Shown: one piece after another, positions 45,855 through 57,166 of the stretch | How positions within the stretch are numbered: position 1 is the stretch's first letter | Layout of the letters: every line of letters starts with the position of its first letter | Assembly: GCF_000717175.1 (NCBI RefSeq) | Contig: NZ_JNYD01000013.1 | Location: forward strand, 173,402-237,401 | Source: Pseudonocardia autotrophica | GTDB taxonomy: Bacteria; Actinomycetota; Actinomycetes; Mycobacteriales; Pseudonocardiaceae | Direction of reading: 5' to 3' | Length of the DNA: 64,000 nt | Made by a program: the position numbers and the translations under genes | The notes under the pieces: model-generated | Seen by the model: the letters and a program-made list of their open reading frames with translations, nothing else | Told to the model about the DNA's origin: nothing | Database searches by the model: none

Positions 45855-48107
45855 ATGTCAGACCTCGAGAACGACGGCGTCCACGAGACGACCGCAGTGA
45901 TCGACAACGGGAGCTTCGGCTCCCGCACCATCCGGTTCGAGACCGGGCGCCTCGCGCGCCAGGCCGCCGGATCCGTCGTCGCCTACCTGGACGACGAGAC
46001 CATGCTGCTGTCCGCCACCACGGCGTCGAAGCAGCCCAAGGAGCACTTCGACTTCTTCCCCCTCACGGTGGACGTCGAGGAGCGGATGTACGCGATCGGC
46101 AAGATCCCCGGCTCGTTCTTCCGCCGCGAGGGCCGTCCCGGCACCGACGCGATCCTGACCTGCCGCCTGATCGACCGGCCGCTGCGCCCGTCGTTCGTCG
46201 ACGGCCTGCGCAACGAGATCCAGATCGTCGTCACCGTGATGTCGCTGGACCCGCAGGACCCGTACGACGCCCTCGCGATCAATGCGGCCTCCGCCTCGAC
46301 GCAGCTCGCCGGCCTGCCTTTCTCCGGCCCGATCGGCGGCGTCCGCGTCGCGCTGATCGACGGCCAGTGGATCGCGTTCCCGCAGCACGAGGACCTGCAG
46401 CGGGCCGTGTTCGACATGGTCGTCGCGGGCCGCATCGTCGGTGACGACGTCGCGATCATGATGGTGGAGGCCGAGGCCACCACCGAGACGATCGAGCTCG
46501 TCGCCGGTGGCGCGCAGGCGCCCACCGAGGAGGTCGTGGCGCAGGGCCTGGAGGCGGCCAAGCCGTTCATCCGCAGCCTGTGCGTGGCCCAGCAGCAGCT
46601 GGCCGAGGTCGCCGCCAAGCCGACCCGCGACTACCCGACGTACCCGGCCTACCAGCCGGACGCGTTCGAGGCCGTCGAGAAGGCCGCGAGCGCCGACCTG
46701 GCCGCCGCGCTGGCGATCGGCCCGAAGCAGGAGCGCGAGGCGAAGACCGACGAGGTCAAGCTCTCGGTGCTCGAGTCCCTCGGCGGGCAGTTCGAGGGCC
46801 GCGAGAAGGAGCTCGGCGCCGCGTTCCGGTCGCTGAACAAGAAGCTCGTGCGCCAGCGGATCCTCAAGGAGAAGGTCCGCATCGACGGCCGCGGCCTGAC
46901 CGACATCCGGCCGCTCTCGGCCGAGGTCGAGGTCGTCCCGCGGGCACACGGCTCGGCACTGTTCGAGCGCGGCGAGACCCAGATCATGGGTGTCACCACG
47001 CTGAACATGCTGCGCATGGAGCAGCAGATCGACTCGCTGGGGCCGGAGACGCACAAGCGCTACCTGCACCACTACAACTTCCCGCCGTACTCGACCGGTG
47101 AGACCGGCCGGGTGGGCTCGCCGAAGCGCCGCGAGATCGGCCACGGCGCGCTGGCCGAGCGGGCCCTGCTGCCCGTGCTGCCCACGCGCGAGGAGTTCCC
47201 CTACGCGATCCGCCAGGTGTCCGAGGCGCTCGGTTCCAACGGCTCCACGTCGATGGGCTCGGTCTGCGCGTCCACGATGTCGCTGTTCAACGCCGGTGTG
47301 CCGCTGAAGGCCCCGGTCGCGGGGATTGCGATGGGCCTGGTGTCCGACACCGTCGAGGGCGCGACCCAGTACGTCGCGCTCACCGACATCCTGGGCGCCG
47401 AGGACGCGTTCGGCGACATGGACTTCAAGGTCGCCGGTACCAGCGAGTTCGTCACCGCGCTGCAGCTGGACACGAAGCTCGACGGCATCCCGTCCGAGGT
47501 CCTGGCGGCCGCGCTGAACCAGGCCAAGGACGCCCGCCTGACCATCCTCGAGGTGCTCGGCGAGGCGATCGACGGGCCGGACGAGATGAGCACCTACGCG
47601 CCGCGGGTCACCGCGATCAAGGTGCCCGTCGACAAGATCGGCGAGGTCATCGGCCCGAAGGGCAAGATGATCAACTCGATCACGGAGAAGACCGGCGCGG
47701 ACATCTCCATCGAGGACGACGGCACGATCTACGTCGGCGCGGCCGACGGCCCGTCCGCGGAGGAGGCGATCGGCATGATCAACGCCATCGCCAACCCGCA
47801 GCTGCCGAAGATCGGCGAGCGGTTCCTGGGCACGGTCGTCAAGACCGCCGCCTTCGGCGCCTTCGTCTCGCTGGTCCCGGGCAAGGACGGCCTGGTCCAC
47901 ATCTCGAAGCTCGGCAACGGGAAGCGGATCGGCAAGGTCGAGGACGTCGTCAAGGTCGGCGACAAGATCCGCGTCGAGGTCACCGACATCGACAACCGCG
48001 GCAAGATCAGCCTGATCCCGGTGCAGGAGGAGGTCGCGGGCGACGACAGCGCCCCGGCCGACGCGCCGGCGGAGGACAAGGCCGAGCCGGCCGAGGTCTC
48101 CAGCTGA
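45855..48107 (+). CDS. pnp: Polyribonucleotide nucleotidyltransferase
   Basis: 3'-5' phosphorolytic exoribonuclease, 750 residues, as in other actinobacteria (where it doubles as guanosine pentaphosphate synthetase). First RNase PH core: [29 protein letters not shown]. The second core includes [29 protein letters not shown] and [14 protein letters not shown]. The KH domain ([18 protein letters not shown]) lies near 600 and the S1 domain ([26 protein letters not shown]) near 660. An acidic Ala/Glu/Asp tail ends the protein. The ATG follows GAAGGAGAG. Confidence 0.97.
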   Translation: MSDLENDGVHETTAVIDNGSFGSRTIRFETGRLARQAAGSVVAYLDDETMLLSATTASKQPKEHFDFFPLTVDVEERMYAIGKIPGSFFRREGRPGTDAILTCRLIDRPLRPSFVDGLRNEIQIVVTVMSLDPQDPYDALAINAASASTQLAGLPFSGPIGGVRVALIDGQWIAFPQHEDLQRAVFDMVVAGRIVGDDVAIMMVEAEATTETIELVAGGAQAPTEEVVAQGLEAAKPFIRSLCVAQQQLAEVAAKPTRDYPTYPAYQPDAFEAVEKAASADLAAALAIGPKQEREAKTDEVKLSVLESLGGQFEGREKELGAAFRSLNKKLVRQRILKEKVRIDGRGLTDIRPLSAEVEVVPRAHGSALFERGETQIMGVTTLNMLRMEQQIDSLGPETHKRYLHHYNFPPYSTGETGRVGSPKRREIGHGALAERALLPVLPTREEFPYAIRQVSEALGSNGSTSMGSVCASTMSLFNAGVPLKAPVAGIAMGLVSDTVEGATQYVALTDILGAEDAFGDMDFKVAGTSEFVTALQLDTKLDGIPSEVLAAALNQAKDARLTILEVLGEAIDGPDEMSTYAPRVTAIKVPVDKIGEVIGPKGKMINSITEKTGADISIEDDGTIYVGAADGPSAEEAIGMINAIANPQLPKIGERFLGTVVKTAAFGAFVSLVPGKDGLVHISKLGNGKRIGKVEDVVKVGDKIRVEVTDIDNRGKISLIPVQEEVAGDDSAPADAPAEDKAEPAEVSS

Positions 48108-48136
48108 CCAGCACGTCGCACCCGAACGCCCCCGGG

Positions 48137-49405
48137 GTGGCTCGCACCGAGCTGCCCGGGGGCGTTCGCGTGCTCACCGAGCAGGTGCCCGGCGTGCGGT
48201 CCGTCGCGCTGGGCGTCTGGATCGCGATCGGCTCCCGGGACGAGCGCCCGGACCAGGCCGGGGCGGCCCACTACCTCGAGCACCTGCTGTTCAAGGGCAC
48301 CGGGCGGCGCACCGCGCAGGGGATCGCCGAGGAGATGGACGCGGTCGGCGGCGAGCTCAACGCGTTCACCGCCAAGGAGCACACCTGCTACTACGCGCAC
48401 GTCCTCGACGAGGACGTGCCGCTGGCGCTCGACGTCCTCGCGGACGTCGTGACCAACGCCGAGCTCGCGCACACGGACGTCGAGCTGGAGCGCGGGGTGG
48501 TCCTCGAGGAGATCGCCATGCGCGACGACGATCCCGAGGACCTGCTCGGCGAGCTCTTCGACGAGACGATCTTCGGCACGCACCCGCTCGGCCGCCCCGT
48601 GATCGGCTCCGAGGAGTCGATCCGCGGGATGAGCCGCGAGACGCTGCACGACTTCTGGCGCGGCGAGTACACCACGCCGCGGATGGTCGTCGCGGCCGCG
48701 GGCAACCTCGACCACGGGCACGTCGCCGACCTGGCCGCGAAGGCGCTGGGCGACGGCCCGGAGCTCGCCCCCGTCGGTCCGCGCCCGGCCGGCGGCGGAC
48801 GCCTGCCCGCCCGCAAGGCCCTCGCCCTGCGCACGGACGACTCCGAGCAGGCACACCTGCTGCTGGGCGTGCCCGGGCTGGACCGGCACGACCCGCGCCG
48901 CCCGGTCCTCGCGGTGCTCAACGCCGCGCTCGGCGGTGGATTGTCGTCGCGCCTGTTCCAGCAGGTCCGCGAGCAGCGCGGGCTGGCCTACCAGGTGTAC
49001 TCGGCGCAGGCCTGCTACGCCGACGCCGGCACCTTCTCGGTCTACGCCGGGTGCGCACCGGAGCGGCTCGGGGAGGTCGTCGCGGTGGTGCGGGACGTGC
49101 TGGCCGGCGTCGCCGCCGACGGGCTCACCGAGTCCGAGGTGGTGCGGGCCAAGGGCTCGCTGCGCGGCGGCACGGTGCTGGGGCTGGAGGACACGGCGTC
49201 GCGGATGAACCGCCTCGGCCGCTCCGAGCTCGACCACGGGCGGCAGCGCAGCATCACCGAGAGCCTCGCGCGGATCGACGCCGTGACCCCGGTCCAGGTC
49301 GCCGACCTCGCCGCCGAGCTGCTGGCGCAGGACCTCACCGCCGCCGTCGTCGGCCCCTATGACGCGGTCGACGACCTCCCCGCCGCCCTCCACGACCTCG
49401 CCTGA
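48137..49405 (+). CDS. M16-family zinc metallopeptidase
   Basis: Pitrilysin-family peptidase, 422 residues. The inverted zinc site HYLEH (His45, Glu48, His49) lies in AGAAHYLEHLLFKGT, with the distal Glu in ELERGVVLEEIAMRDDDPEDL. The C-terminal lobe has LGGGLSSRLFQQVREQRGLAYQVYSA. It is the equivalent of mycobacterial PepR, which also follows the PNPase gene. GTG 48137 is 29 nt after the pnp stop, so cotranscription is likely. It ends at repeat array D. Confidence 0.93.
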   Translation: MARTELPGGVRVLTEQVPGVRSVALGVWIAIGSRDERPDQAGAAHYLEHLLFKGTGRRTAQGIAEEMDAVGGELNAFTAKEHTCYYAHVLDEDVPLALDVLADVVTNAELAHTDVELERGVVLEEIAMRDDDPEDLLGELFDETIFGTHPLGRPVIGSEESIRGMSRETLHDFWRGEYTTPRMVVAAAGNLDHGHVADLAAKALGDGPELAPVGPRPAGGGRLPARKALALRTDDSEQAHLLLGVPGLDRHDPRRPVLAVLNAALGGGLSSRLFQQVREQRGLAYQVYSAQACYADAGTFSVYAGCAPERLGEVVAVVRDVLAGVAADGLTESEVVRAKGSLRGGTVLGLEDTASRMNRLGRSELDHGRQRSITESLARIDAVTPVQVADLAAELLAQDLTAAVVGPYDAVDDLPAALHDLA

Positions 49406-49570
49406 CATCCCGCGAGTCGGGAGTTCCGGCCCCGCGAGTCGGGAGTTCCGGCACCGCGAGTCGGGAGTTCCGGCACCGCGAGTCGGCAGTTTCAGGCGTC
49501 CGAACTGCACATCCCCGTCGGCCGGAATGTGCGACTCGGTGACCCGGAGGTGCCGACTCGCGGGGTGATC
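49406..49570. repeat. 22-nt repeat array D with hairpin core
   Basis: Four units (GAGTCG at 49414, 49436, 49458 and 49480, exact 22-nt steps), then a hairpin core at about 49485-49550 and one inverted unit (GACTCG at 49555). In the core CCGAACTGCACAT pairs with ATGTGCGACTCGG, allowing two mismatches; the same element is in array C. The array sits between two genes of the same direction and stops 5 nt before the DUF456 promoter. Confidence 0.88.
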
Positions 49571-49574
49571 TCGG

Positions 49575-49580
49575 TAGGGT
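49575..49580 (+). promoter_or_regulatory. -10 hexamer, leaderless promoter
   Basis: TAGGGT ends 7 nt before the GTG at 49588. Confidence 0.5.
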
Positions 49581-49587
49581 CGGCGGC

Positions 49588-50064
49588 GTGGTGACGGCGC
49601 TGGTCGCGGGACTGCTGATCCTGGTCGGCCTGGTGGGGGTCGTCGTCCAGGTGCTGCCCGGGCTGATCGTGATCCTGGCCGGCGTGGCCGTGTGGGCCGT
49701 CCCGCGGGGCGACGCCCTCGGCTGGTGGGTCCTCGGTATCGCGGGCGGACTGCTGGTCGTCGGGTCGCTGGCGAAGTTCCTGGTGCCCGGCAAGCGGCTG
49801 CGCGACGCCGGCGTCCCCGGCCGGAGCCTGCTCGCGGGCGGTGTGCTGGGGGTCGTGGGCTTCTTCGTGATCCCGGTCGTCGGGCTGTTCGTCGGCTTCG
49901 TGCTGGGCGTCTACCTCGCCGAACTCGCCCGGCTGCGCAGCTCCGCGAAGGCCTGGCCGTCGACGAAGCACGCCCTCTCGGCCGTCGGCTGGAGCATGCT
50001 CATCGAGCTCGCCGCGGGCCTGCTCATGGTCGCCGCCTGGATCACCGGCCTGGTCCTGGCCTGA
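49588..50064 (+). CDS. DUF456 membrane protein
   Basis: 158 residues, almost wholly hydrophobic, with about four helices (first ALVAGLLILVGLVGVVVQVLPGLIVILAGVAVW). GLFVGFVLGVYLAELARL and a late WSMLIELAAGLLMVAAWITGLVLA match DUF456 proteins, which contain Gly-zipper repeats. The function is unknown. It ends 8 nt from the convergent AraC gene. Confidence 0.85.
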   Translation: MVTALVAGLLILVGLVGVVVQVLPGLIVILAGVAVWAVPRGDALGWWVLGIAGGLLVVGSLAKFLVPGKRLRDAGVPGRSLLAGGVLGVVGFFVIPVVGLFVGFVLGVYLAELARLRSSAKAWPSTKHALSAVGWSMLIELAAGLLMVAAWITGLVLA

Positions 50065-50072
50065 GACCGCCG

Positions 50073-50840
50073 CTAGCGGAAGTGCGCCGCCGGGGTGTGC
50101 CCGAAGTGGCGGCGGAAGGCGTCGACGTACCCGTTGAGCGAGCCGTAGCCCACGCGTCGCGCGACCCCCGCGACCGGCAACCCGTCGGCCAGCAGGGGGA
50201 GCGACGCCCGCAGCCGCACCTGCGTGCGCCAGTCCGTGAAGGTCATCCCGGTCCCCACGGCGAACGCCCGCCGCAGTGTGCTCACGCTCGTGCCCAGCTC
50301 GACGGCCCAGTCCTCCAGCGACCGCGGGTCCGCGGGGGTCGCGGACAACCGCGCCGCCACGGCCCGGGCGCGCCGGTCGGCGGGCAGCGGCACCGCGACG
50401 CCGGGGTCCGGCACCGCCCCGACCAGCCCGAAGAACAGGGCGCGGGCCGACTCCTCCACGGTCGACAGCTCCGGCCCGGCCAGCGCCAGCAGCAGCTCGC
50501 GCAGCAGCGGCCCGACCGGGACGACCGTCGGTTCGGTCCACTCGAGCGGGCACGTGTGCGGCCACACGTACAGGCAGTGCAACGCCGACGGCGGCCGGTT
50601 GACGAGGTCGTGCGGCAGGTGCGCCGGGAGGAACAGGGCCCGGGTCGGGGGCAGCACCCAGGTGCGGGAGCCGACCACCGCCGTCGTCAGGCCCTCGCTG
50701 ACCCACGCGATCTGGTGCTGGTGGTGGCGGTGCGGCCCCCAGGCGCCGGGTTCGTCCGGCGCGAACCGGCAGATCCACATGTCGCGTTCCGCGTCGCCCT
50801 CGTGGCCCTCGTAGGGCGGTGACTCGACCGCGAGCGTCAT
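50073..50840 (-). CDS. AraC-family transcriptional regulator
   Basis: 255 residues: an N-terminal cupin domain (WICRFAPDEPGAWGPHRHHQHQIAWVSEG, ALFLPAHLPHDLV) and a C-terminal double helix-turn-helix (LEDWAVELGTSVSTLRRAFAVGTGMTFTDWR, VGYGSLNGYVDAFRRHFGHTPAAHF). It is divergent from the iron-siderophore binding protein gene, across an IdeR-like box, so it is a likely local activator of iron uptake (compare siderophore-sensing AraC regulators); the ligand is not known. Confidence 0.88.
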   Translation of the reverse strand: MTLAVESPPYEGHEGDAERDMWICRFAPDEPGAWGPHRHHQHQIAWVSEGLTTAVVGSRTWVLPPTRALFLPAHLPHDLVNRPPSALHCLYVWPHTCPLEWTEPTVVPVGPLLRELLLALAGPELSTVEESARALFFGLVGAVPDPGVAVPLPADRRARAVAARLSATPADPRSLEDWAVELGTSVSTLRRAFAVGTGMTFTDWRTQVRLRASLPLLADGLPVAGVARRVGYGSLNGYVDAFRRHFGHTPAAHFR

Positions 50841-50892
50841 GACGGCTCCGTGGGGTGGGTTGAACGCTGAGCTGGTGTCGACCGGATCGAAC

Positions 50893-50911
50893 TGAGGTTA
50901 GCCTCACCGAC
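50893..50911 (+). promoter_or_regulatory. IdeR/DtxR-like iron box
   Basis: TGAGGTTAGCCTCACCGAC agrees with the 19-bp IdeR consensus at about 14 positions, including GGTTAG and CACC cores in inverted arrangement. It lies 29 nt before the siderophore-binding lipoprotein start and between the divergent genes. Confidence 0.65.
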
Positions 50912-50939
50912 GCTGATCGACGACCCCTGTGGAGACCGT

Positions 50940-52744
<1,805 letters not shown>

Positions 52745-52772
52745 GACCCCGCCTGACCTGCACCGTCGCCCG

Positions 52773-53300
52773 TCAGGTCAGCTCGAGGTCCAACGGGCCG
52801 GTGTGCCGGACCTCGCGCACGGTGCCGTCGCCGGTGTCGAGTGTCCGCACGGCGCCGTCGGCGGCCCAGCCGGCGCGGGTGTAGAAGGCGCGCGAGGCCG
52901 TGTCCGCCTCGGGCACCCACACGCGGCCCCGTTCCGAGCCGGACCGGCGCAGGGCGGCCCCGGCGACGGCGAGCAGCCGCCCGCCGTGTCCGCGCCGGCC
53001 CCACCGGGGCTCGACGAGCAGCGCGCTGATCTCCGCGATCGCCAGCCCGTCCTGCCCGGCGTAGTGCGCCGCCGCGCAGAAGCCGACCGTCCAGTCGCCC
53101 TCGAGCGCCACGAACACGTGGAACGGATCTCCGGCCGCGACCGCGTCCTGCCAGGCCCGCCGGGCGTCGTCGCTGGTCAGCCGGTCGAGCGCGGCGTCGG
53201 GGAGGATCCCGGCGTACGCCATCCGCCAGGTCCCGGCCTGGATGCGGACGATCTCGTCGACGTCCGCGTCGACGGCGGGGCGGACCGAGGCGAGGGCCAT
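52773..53300 (-). CDS. GNAT-family N-acetyltransferase
   Basis: 175 residues with the RimI/PhnO-type layout: VRPAVDADVDEIVRIQAGTWRMAYAGILPDAAL at the N-terminus, AEISALLVEPRWGRRGHGGRLL as the acetyl-CoA site, and ASRAFYTRAGWAADGAVRT at the end. ATG 53300 starts the homology, with TACGAA 7 nt upstream on the minus strand. It is divergent from the EamA gene. The substrate is unknown. Confidence 0.85.
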   Translation of the reverse strand: MALASVRPAVDADVDEIVRIQAGTWRMAYAGILPDAALDRLTSDDARRAWQDAVAAGDPFHVFVALEGDWTVGFCAAAHYAGQDGLAIAEISALLVEPRWGRRGHGGRLLAVAGAALRRSGSERGRVWVPEADTASRAFYTRAGWAADGAVRTLDTGDGTVREVRHTGPLDLELT

Positions 53301-53388
53301 GCGGACATTCGTACCGGGTGCCGGGGTGACGCCGGACACCGGCCGCGGGGTTGGCCCGGCCCGGCCCGGCATGGCAGCGTGCGGGGAT

Positions 53389-54348
53389 GTGAACGATCGT
53401 CCGTCCGGCGGCCGGACGGCGTGGGTGGCGCTCTCGCTCGTCTACCTGCTCTGGGGCTCGATCTATCTGCTCAACCGGCTGCTGATCACGCACGTCACGC
53501 CGCTGCTGGCCGGCGGCTTCCGGTTCCTGTCGGCCGGGGCCGCGCTCGGCCTGCTGGTCCTGGCGGTGTCCGGGCCGCGCGGACTGCGGATGACCCGGCC
53601 GCAACTGCTCACGACGATGCTCTCCGGGCTCCTCCTGCCCGCGTGGGGCAACGGCCTGGTCGCCGTCGCGCAGACGCAGATCCCGTCGGGGCTCGCGGCG
53701 CTGCTGCTGGCGGTCGTGCCGCTCTACATCGCCGTGCTGCGCACGATCTTCGGGGACCGGCCCAGCCCGGCGACCCTGATCGGGGTGCTGGTCGGGCTCG
53801 TCGGGCTCGGGGTGCTGGTGCTGGCCGGCCCGGGCTCCGGCGGCACGGCCGGGAGCGCGTCCTGGGGGCCGTGGCTGGTCGTGCTGGCCGGCCTGGGCTG
53901 GGCCTCGGGCACCTACGCGACGACCAGGCTGCCGGTCCCGCCGAACCCGTTTGCGCTGGCCACGGTGCAGATGGTCACCGGCGGACTGATCATGATCGGG
54001 GTCGGCGGCGCCGCGGGCGGACGGATCGACCTCGGTGCGCTCCCCGCAGCCACCTGGTGGGTCTGGGCGGCCGCCGCGCTGGCCACGCTGGGCGGGTTCA
54101 GCGCCTACGCGATCGCGCTGCGGGGGCTCCCGGTGTCCACGGTCGCGACCTACGCGTACGTCAACCCGGTGATCGCGGTCGTGCTCGGCGTCCTGCTGGT
54201 CGAGGAGCGGTTCACCCTCCTGCAGGCGCTGGGCGGGCTGATCGTGCTGGTCGCGGTCGTGCTGGTGGTGCGGGCGGAACGCAGGCCGGCCGGGGCCGCG
54301 GACGAGTTCACGGCCGAACCGGTCCCGGATCCGCCGCCGGCCCGCTGA
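53389..54348 (+). CDS. EamA/DMT-family transporter
   Basis: 319-residue membrane protein with ten predicted helices in two EamA repeats (ALSLVYLLWGSIYLLNRLLI first; GFSAYAIALRGLPVSTVATYAYVNPVIAVVLGVLL in the second), typical of RhaT/YdcZ-like metabolite exporters. GTG 53389 lies 8 nt after CAGCGT, favouring it over ATG 53371. A short acidic tail follows the last helix. The substrate is unknown. Confidence 0.87.
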   Translation: MNDRPSGGRTAWVALSLVYLLWGSIYLLNRLLITHVTPLLAGGFRFLSAGAALGLLVLAVSGPRGLRMTRPQLLTTMLSGLLLPAWGNGLVAVAQTQIPSGLAALLLAVVPLYIAVLRTIFGDRPSPATLIGVLVGLVGLGVLVLAGPGSGGTAGSASWGPWLVVLAGLGWASGTYATTRLPVPPNPFALATVQMVTGGLIMIGVGGAAGGRIDLGALPAATWWVWAAAALATLGGFSAYAIALRGLPVSTVATYAYVNPVIAVVLGVLLVEERFTLLQALGGLIVLVAVVLVVRAERRPAGAADEFTAEPVPDPPPAR

Positions 54349-54389
54349 CCGTCCGGAAAGTGTCGGTGCGTCCTGGCAGCATGCCCCTC

Positions 54390-55613
54390 GTGAGGACGAT
54401 CTCGGCCGACGTCGCGCGCCGCACCGCGCTCGCGGCGCAGGGTTTCGCGGAACCCCGGCCGCCGGGCCCGGTGACCCGGCGGCACCTGCAGCGTGTCCTC
54501 GGCCGGACCCAGCTCCTGCAGCTCGACTCGGTGAACGTCGCGGTCCGGGCGCACTACATGCCGGTCTTCAGCCGGCTCGGCGCCTACCCGCACGACCTGC
54601 TCGACGGGGCGGCCTGGCACCACACCGCGCGCCGCCCCCGGCTGATGGTCGAGTACTGGGCGCACGAGGCGAGCCTGCTGCCGGTCGAGGACTGGCCGCT
54701 GCTGCTGTCCGGGGCCAAGCGGCCGGGCTGGTGGCGGCACTACGCGCAGCTCGCCGACCGCGAACCCGCCCTGGTCGACGACGTGCTGGCCGCGGTCAAG
54801 GAGCTGGGCCCGGTCGGCGCGGGCGCCCTGGAGACGGCGCTGGGCGGCGCGGCGGGGAAGCCGCGGCCGCCGGGGGTGTCGTGGTGGGAGCGGTCCGACG
54901 TGAAGCGCATCTGCGAGTACCTGTTCGGCCTCGGCGCGCTCACCACGGGCACCCGGGTCAACTTCCAGCGGCTCTACGACCTCCCCGAGCGGGTGCTGCC
55001 GTCGGCAGTGCTCGCCGCCCACCCGATGGACCACGGCGAGGCCGCGCGCGGGCTCGTGCGGCGGGCGGCCCGGGCGCTGGGGATCGCGACCGAGCCGGAC
55101 CTGCGGGACTACTACCGGCTCGGGCCCGCGGAGAGCCGCCGGGCGGTCGAGGAGCTGGTGGAGGCGGGGGAGCTGGAACCGGTGGCGGTGCGCGGCTGGC
55201 GGGCGCCGGCGTACCGTGCGCCGGAAGCGAGCGTGCCGCGGCGGATCGAGGGGCGGGCGCTGCTGTGTCCCTTCGACCCGCTGATCTGGGAGCGCGAGCG
55301 CACCGAGCGGATCTTCGGCTTCCGGTACCGCATCGAGATCTACGTGCCCGAGCCGAAGCGCGAGTTCGGCTACTACGTCTTCCCGTTCCTGCTCGACGGC
55401 GAGCTCGTCGGCCGGGTGGACCTCAAGTCGGACCGGGCCGCCGGGGTCCTCCGGGTGCAGGGCGCGTTCGCCGAGCCGGGCGCGGAGGCGCGGCGGGTGG
55501 CGGCGGAGCTGGCCGCGGAGCTGCGGCACATGGCGGAGTGGCTCGGGCTCGAGGGAGTGGTCGTGGGGGAGCGGGGTGATCTCGCGGGCGCGCTGGCCGG
55601 GGCGGTGGGGTGA
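54390..55613 (+). CDS. YcaQ/AlkX-type winged-helix protein
   Basis: 407 residues of the HTH_42 family, which in Streptomyces and E. coli (YcaQ) includes DNA glycosylases that unhook interstrand crosslinks. ALAAQGFAEPRP, LGRTQLLQLDSVNVAVRAHYMPVFSRLGAY, WAHEASLLPVEDWPL, WWRHYAQL, and CPFDPLIWERERTERIFGFRYRIEIYVP are family blocks; the QLDSVNV segment is the catalytic Q-x-D region. GTG 54390 lies 7 nt after CAGCAT; ATG 54381 is possible. DNA repair is the likely role. Confidence 0.85.
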   Translation: MRTISADVARRTALAAQGFAEPRPPGPVTRRHLQRVLGRTQLLQLDSVNVAVRAHYMPVFSRLGAYPHDLLDGAAWHHTARRPRLMVEYWAHEASLLPVEDWPLLLSGAKRPGWWRHYAQLADREPALVDDVLAAVKELGPVGAGALETALGGAAGKPRPPGVSWWERSDVKRICEYLFGLGALTTGTRVNFQRLYDLPERVLPSAVLAAHPMDHGEAARGLVRRAARALGIATEPDLRDYYRLGPAESRRAVEELVEAGELEPVAVRGWRAPAYRAPEASVPRRIEGRALLCPFDPLIWERERTERIFGFRYRIEIYVPEPKREFGYYVFPFLLDGELVGRVDLKSDRAAGVLRVQGAFAEPGAEARRVAAELAAELRHMAEWLGLEGVVVGERGDLAGALAGAVG

Positions 55614-55721
55614 GTGGTGCGGCGGGCCGGCGCCTCGGGCGGGACGCGACGGCTGCGCGCCCGGGCCTGCCGGATGCGCCGCCGTCGTCGTACCTGGCTG
55701 GCCGTCGTCGCTGTGGACCCC

Positions 55722-56627
55722 TCAGACCGCAGCGGTGGCGGCGCGGGTGATGCGGATGTCGCCGCTCCCGGTCCGCCCGGCCACCCGCAGCGGCGGCGCG
55801 TCGGCGGGCGCGACCCGGCCCACGTCGAGATCGCTGCGCGCGTGGCCGGAGCCCGAGGTGAGGTCGAGCTCGGCGGCCACCCCGGAGTGCACCCCGACCC
55901 GGATCGAGCCGGAGCCGGTCGTGAGGTCGAAACGTCCGGCGAAGGCGTCGGCGATCTCGACGTCGCCCGAGCCCGTCTTCAGCGTGAGGTCGGCGTGCAC
56001 CTCGCCGAAGGAGACGTCGCCGGAGCCGGCCTTCACCGTCGTCGGGCCGGAGAGGGCGGCGGCGGAGATCCCCCCGGAGCCGGTGCGCAGCTTGGCCTCC
56101 GCGCCCACGATCCCCAGCTCCACGCGGCCGGAGCCGGTGCTGACCTCGAGGGCGCCGGTGACCTCGTCGAGCCGGGCGTTCCCCGAGCCGGTGCGCACGG
56201 CGGCCCAGCCCGAGCGGCCGGTCACCGTGACGTCGCCGGCGCCGGTGCGCACGGCGAGCCGCGAGCGCGTGGGCGCCCACACGGTCACCGCCAGCGGCAC
56301 CACCCGCAGCGGCAGGTCCTGCGCGGAGCGCACCACGAGCCGCCGCGCGGTCTCGCTCCAGCTGATCTCGGCGGCGCGGACCGCGGCGGCACCGGGGTCC
56401 TGCGCGATGTCGCCGGTCGCGGTGCCCAGCCAGTTGAGCAGGCCGGTGATGCCCTGCTCCCAGGGGCTGTCGGCGTCGGGCTCGTGGCGGACCTCGACCC
56501 GGACCTCGGTCGCGTCCTCGTTGAGCTCGATCCGCACCCGCCCGACGTCGATCGCAACCTCGAGCTCGGCGGGTTCGGTGCAGGTCCAGGCCTGCTGGCG
56601 GACCAGGTCCTCGTTCGGTTCGGTCAT
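55722..56627 (-). CDS. DUF4097 beta-strand repeat protein
   Basis: 301 residues made of short tandem beta repeats with the pattern TGSGDV/TGSGSI, as in VRTGSGNARLDEV, VSTGSGRVELGIV, LKTGSGDVEIADA and LTTGSGSIRVGVH; about eight copies form a predicted beta-helix (DUF4097/adhesin-like). There is no signal peptide, so it is probably cytosolic. ATG 56627 is 5 nt after the stop of the HicB-like gene; the two are an operon, and this pair is common in actinobacteria. The function is unknown. Confidence 0.85.
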   Translation of the reverse strand: MTEPNEDLVRQQAWTCTEPAELEVAIDVGRVRIELNEDATEVRVEVRHEPDADSPWEQGITGLLNWLGTATGDIAQDPGAAAVRAAEISWSETARRLVVRSAQDLPLRVVPLAVTVWAPTRSRLAVRTGAGDVTVTGRSGWAAVRTGSGNARLDEVTGALEVSTGSGRVELGIVGAEAKLRTGSGGISAAALSGPTTVKAGSGDVSFGEVHADLTLKTGSGDVEIADAFAGRFDLTTGSGSIRVGVHSGVAAELDLTSGSGHARSDLDVGRVAPADAPPLRVAGRTGSGDIRITRAATAAV

Positions 56628-56632
56628 CGCGC

Positions 56633-57166
56633 TCACCCCTGCACCCATCCCTTGAGGCGGCCGTCGCCGCGGTCGTCGTCCCGGTCCGGGCTGTCGGGCC
56701 GCGGCCAGCCGCGGCCGCGCTGCTCCCAGCGCCGCTGCTTGCCGGCGAGGGCGCCCTGCACCGCCTGGGAGACCCAGGAGTTGAGCGAGACGCCCTGCTG
56801 GGCCGCGGCCTGCTCGGCCTGCGCCTTGATCTGCTCGACGAGCCGCAGCGTGATCCGGCTGATGTCGCCGGCGTCGCCCGGGCCGGGCGGGGTGAAGCGC
56901 GGCGTCCCGTGCTCCTGCTCGTGCTCGGTGCCCGAGACGGCCACGCGGACGTCCCGCCCGTCGAGGCGCACCTCGACGGTGCGGTCGCCGAGTGCCTCGG
57001 TGACCTCGGCGGCCAGGTCGGAGAGGGCGTTCATGACGGCCAGCCGGGCCGCGGGTTCGATCGCCGCGCCGAGGAGCGCGGCCGTGCGCTGGGTCTGCTC
57101 GTCGCCGGCGGCGGCGGCGGACGCGAGGTCCTCCCGCAGCTGTGCGACGTACTGGCCGATGTCCAT
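56633..57166 (-). CDS. HicB-like ribbon-helix-helix protein
   Basis: 177 residues. A helical N-terminal region (QYVAQLREDLASAAAAGDEQTQRTAALL) precedes a ribbon-helix-helix at about 103-140 (RITLRLVEQIKAQAEQAAAQQGVSLNSWVSQAV) of the HicB-antitoxin type, and a charged Arg/Asp tail. No HicA toxin is adjacent; the partner is the DUF4097 gene. ATG 57166 lies 6 nt after CATAGT on the minus strand and inside a perfect palindrome, so the protein may repress its own operon. Confidence 0.78.
   Translation of the reverse strand: MDIGQYVAQLREDLASAAAAGDEQTQRTAALLGAAIEPAARLAVMNALSDLAAEVTEALGDRTVEVRLDGRDVRVAVSGTEHEQEHGTPRFTPPGPGDAGDISRITLRLVEQIKAQAEQAAAQQGVSLNSWVSQAVQGALAGKQRRWEQRGRGWPRPDSPDRDDDRGDGRLKGWVQG

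Noticed and set aside
56633..57166. Complete HicAB toxin-antitoxin system
   Set aside because: No HicA-like small dsRNA-binding gene is adjacent on either side.
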